64,000 nucleotides of DNA, taken from NCBI GenBank assembly GCA_026647215.1, contig JAPKHC010000013.1, forward strand, positions 1-64,000. The letters run 5' to 3'. Positions 63,680-64,000 of the stretch are shown here, piece after piece (positions within the stretch are counted from its first letter, which is position 1; the number at the start of each line of letters is the position of its first letter). The notes beneath the pieces are model-generated. The model was given only the letters and a program-made list of their open reading frames with translations. It ran no database searches and was not told where the DNA came from. Source of the stretch: F1-120-MAGs118 sp013360535 (GTDB lineage Bacteria > Planctomycetota > UBA1135 > GCA-002686595). The position numbers and the translations under genes are program-made.

Positions 63680-64000
63680 ATGGCCGCGAACGCGCAGCGC
63701 GAGAGGATCGAAGCGCGGCTGGAGCGTGGTGGAGGAGCGATCGAGCTCCTGCGCGCGCCGGAGTTGCTCTTCCGTGCCGTGGGAGCGCTGCGCCGAGCGT
63801 TGTACGACCGCGGACTGTTGCCGCAGGCGCGGCTGGCGGCTCCGGTCGTGTCGGTCGGCAACCTGAGCGCGGGTGGCACCGGCAAGACGCCGATGGTCGC
63901 GTGGGTCGCGCGCGAGCTCGCGCAGCGGGGAAGGCGCGTCGGGCTGCTTTCGCGCGGTTACGGAGCGCGCGCGGGCGACGGCAATGACGAAGCGGCGTTG
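63680..64000 (+). CDS. lpxK: Tetraacyldisaccharide 4'-kinase, 5' part
   Basis: The first 107 codons of an LpxK gene cut by the window end. Walker A is GNLSAGGTGKTP near residue 66, followed by VGLLSRGYGA and the conserved NDEA. LpxK phosphorylates the lipid A precursor, so the organism makes lipopolysaccharide-type outer-membrane lipid. The ATG after 40 bp is the most natural start; the reading frame is open farther upstream only briefly. Confidence 0.85.
   Translation, partial: MAANAQRERIEARLERGGGAIELLRAPELLFRAVGALRRALYDRGLLPQARLAAPVVSVGNLSAGGTGKTPMVAWVARELAQRGRRVGLLSRGYGARAGDGNDEAAL

Overview
The window is very GC-rich DNA with tightly packed genes on both strands, many joined by 1-bp or 4-bp start/stop overlaps. 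No rRNA, tRNA, phage, transposase or CRISPR array was seen. The best guess for the host is a Gram-negative bacterium of the phylum Planctomycetota. Two secreted proteins end in Cys/Gly/Ser-rich C-terminal modules (one beginning near CPC, one near YCTPGT) that I associate with high-GC marine planctomycetes. The window also holds FG-GAP/BNR secreted proteins, a GH29 fucosidase, DUF1028 and DUF3299 proteins, a kinase-propeller fusion, DapD/DapE, and an LpxK gene that implies lipid A. This placement is inference.

Layout. Positions 0.2-4.7 kb (minus strand): lysine 2,3-aminomutase, two D-Ala-D-Ala-ligase-like ATP-grasp enzymes, an acetyltransferase and a Cys-cluster protein, a candidate beta-lysine amide/peptide pathway. 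4.9-8.5 kb: fucosidase lipoprotein divergent from a biotin carboxylase/biotin carrier pair. 8.5-16 kb (minus): Ser/Thr kinase with beta-propeller, BNR-type secreted protein, erythromycin-esterase-like lipoprotein, GNAT. 16-23.4 kb (plus): dapE-dapD, DUF1028 secreted protein, and a 1287-residue radical SAM/SPASM-class III aminotransferase fusion. 23.5-31 kb (minus): response regulator and PAS histidine kinase, DUF3050 protein, and a three-gene acyl-CoA ligase/thiolase/FadJ operon.

31.3-37.5 kb: a probably frameshifted secreted protein behind a hairpin-rich leader, a membrane-anchored carboxypeptidase-regulatory-like protein, a site-2 protease, an aldehyde ferredoxin oxidoreductase with a ubiquitin-like GG tail, a GT9 glycosyltransferase and a small membrane protein. 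37.7-44.5 kb: FG-GAP protein, TonB-dependent receptor and two tandem TIM-barrel hydrolase-like exported proteins. 44.5-48.6 kb: radical SAM/SPASM, GT2 and multi-spanning glycosyltransferase-TPR operon. 48.6-57 kb (minus): heterodimeric ABC exporter, M28 peptidase, DUF3299 lipoprotein and an FtsX/LolD-type ABC pair. 57-61.7 kb: three paralogous membrane proteins of a family I do not recognise, with duplicated flanking DNA. 61.9-64 kb: hypothetical protein, HAD phosphatase, RpoZ-like protein and the start of lpxK.

Two window-wide signals stand out. About a dozen genes carry a -10-like hexamer (TAGGAT, TAGGCT, TAGTCT, TAGACT, TATGAT and relatives) only 6-15 nt before the start codon, suggesting leaderless or near-leaderless mRNAs. 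A roughly 180-bp element with 25-bp perfect inverted ends sits between two convergent genes at 48.6 kb and supplies or overlaps both stop codons; a related single arm lies at 16.0 kb.
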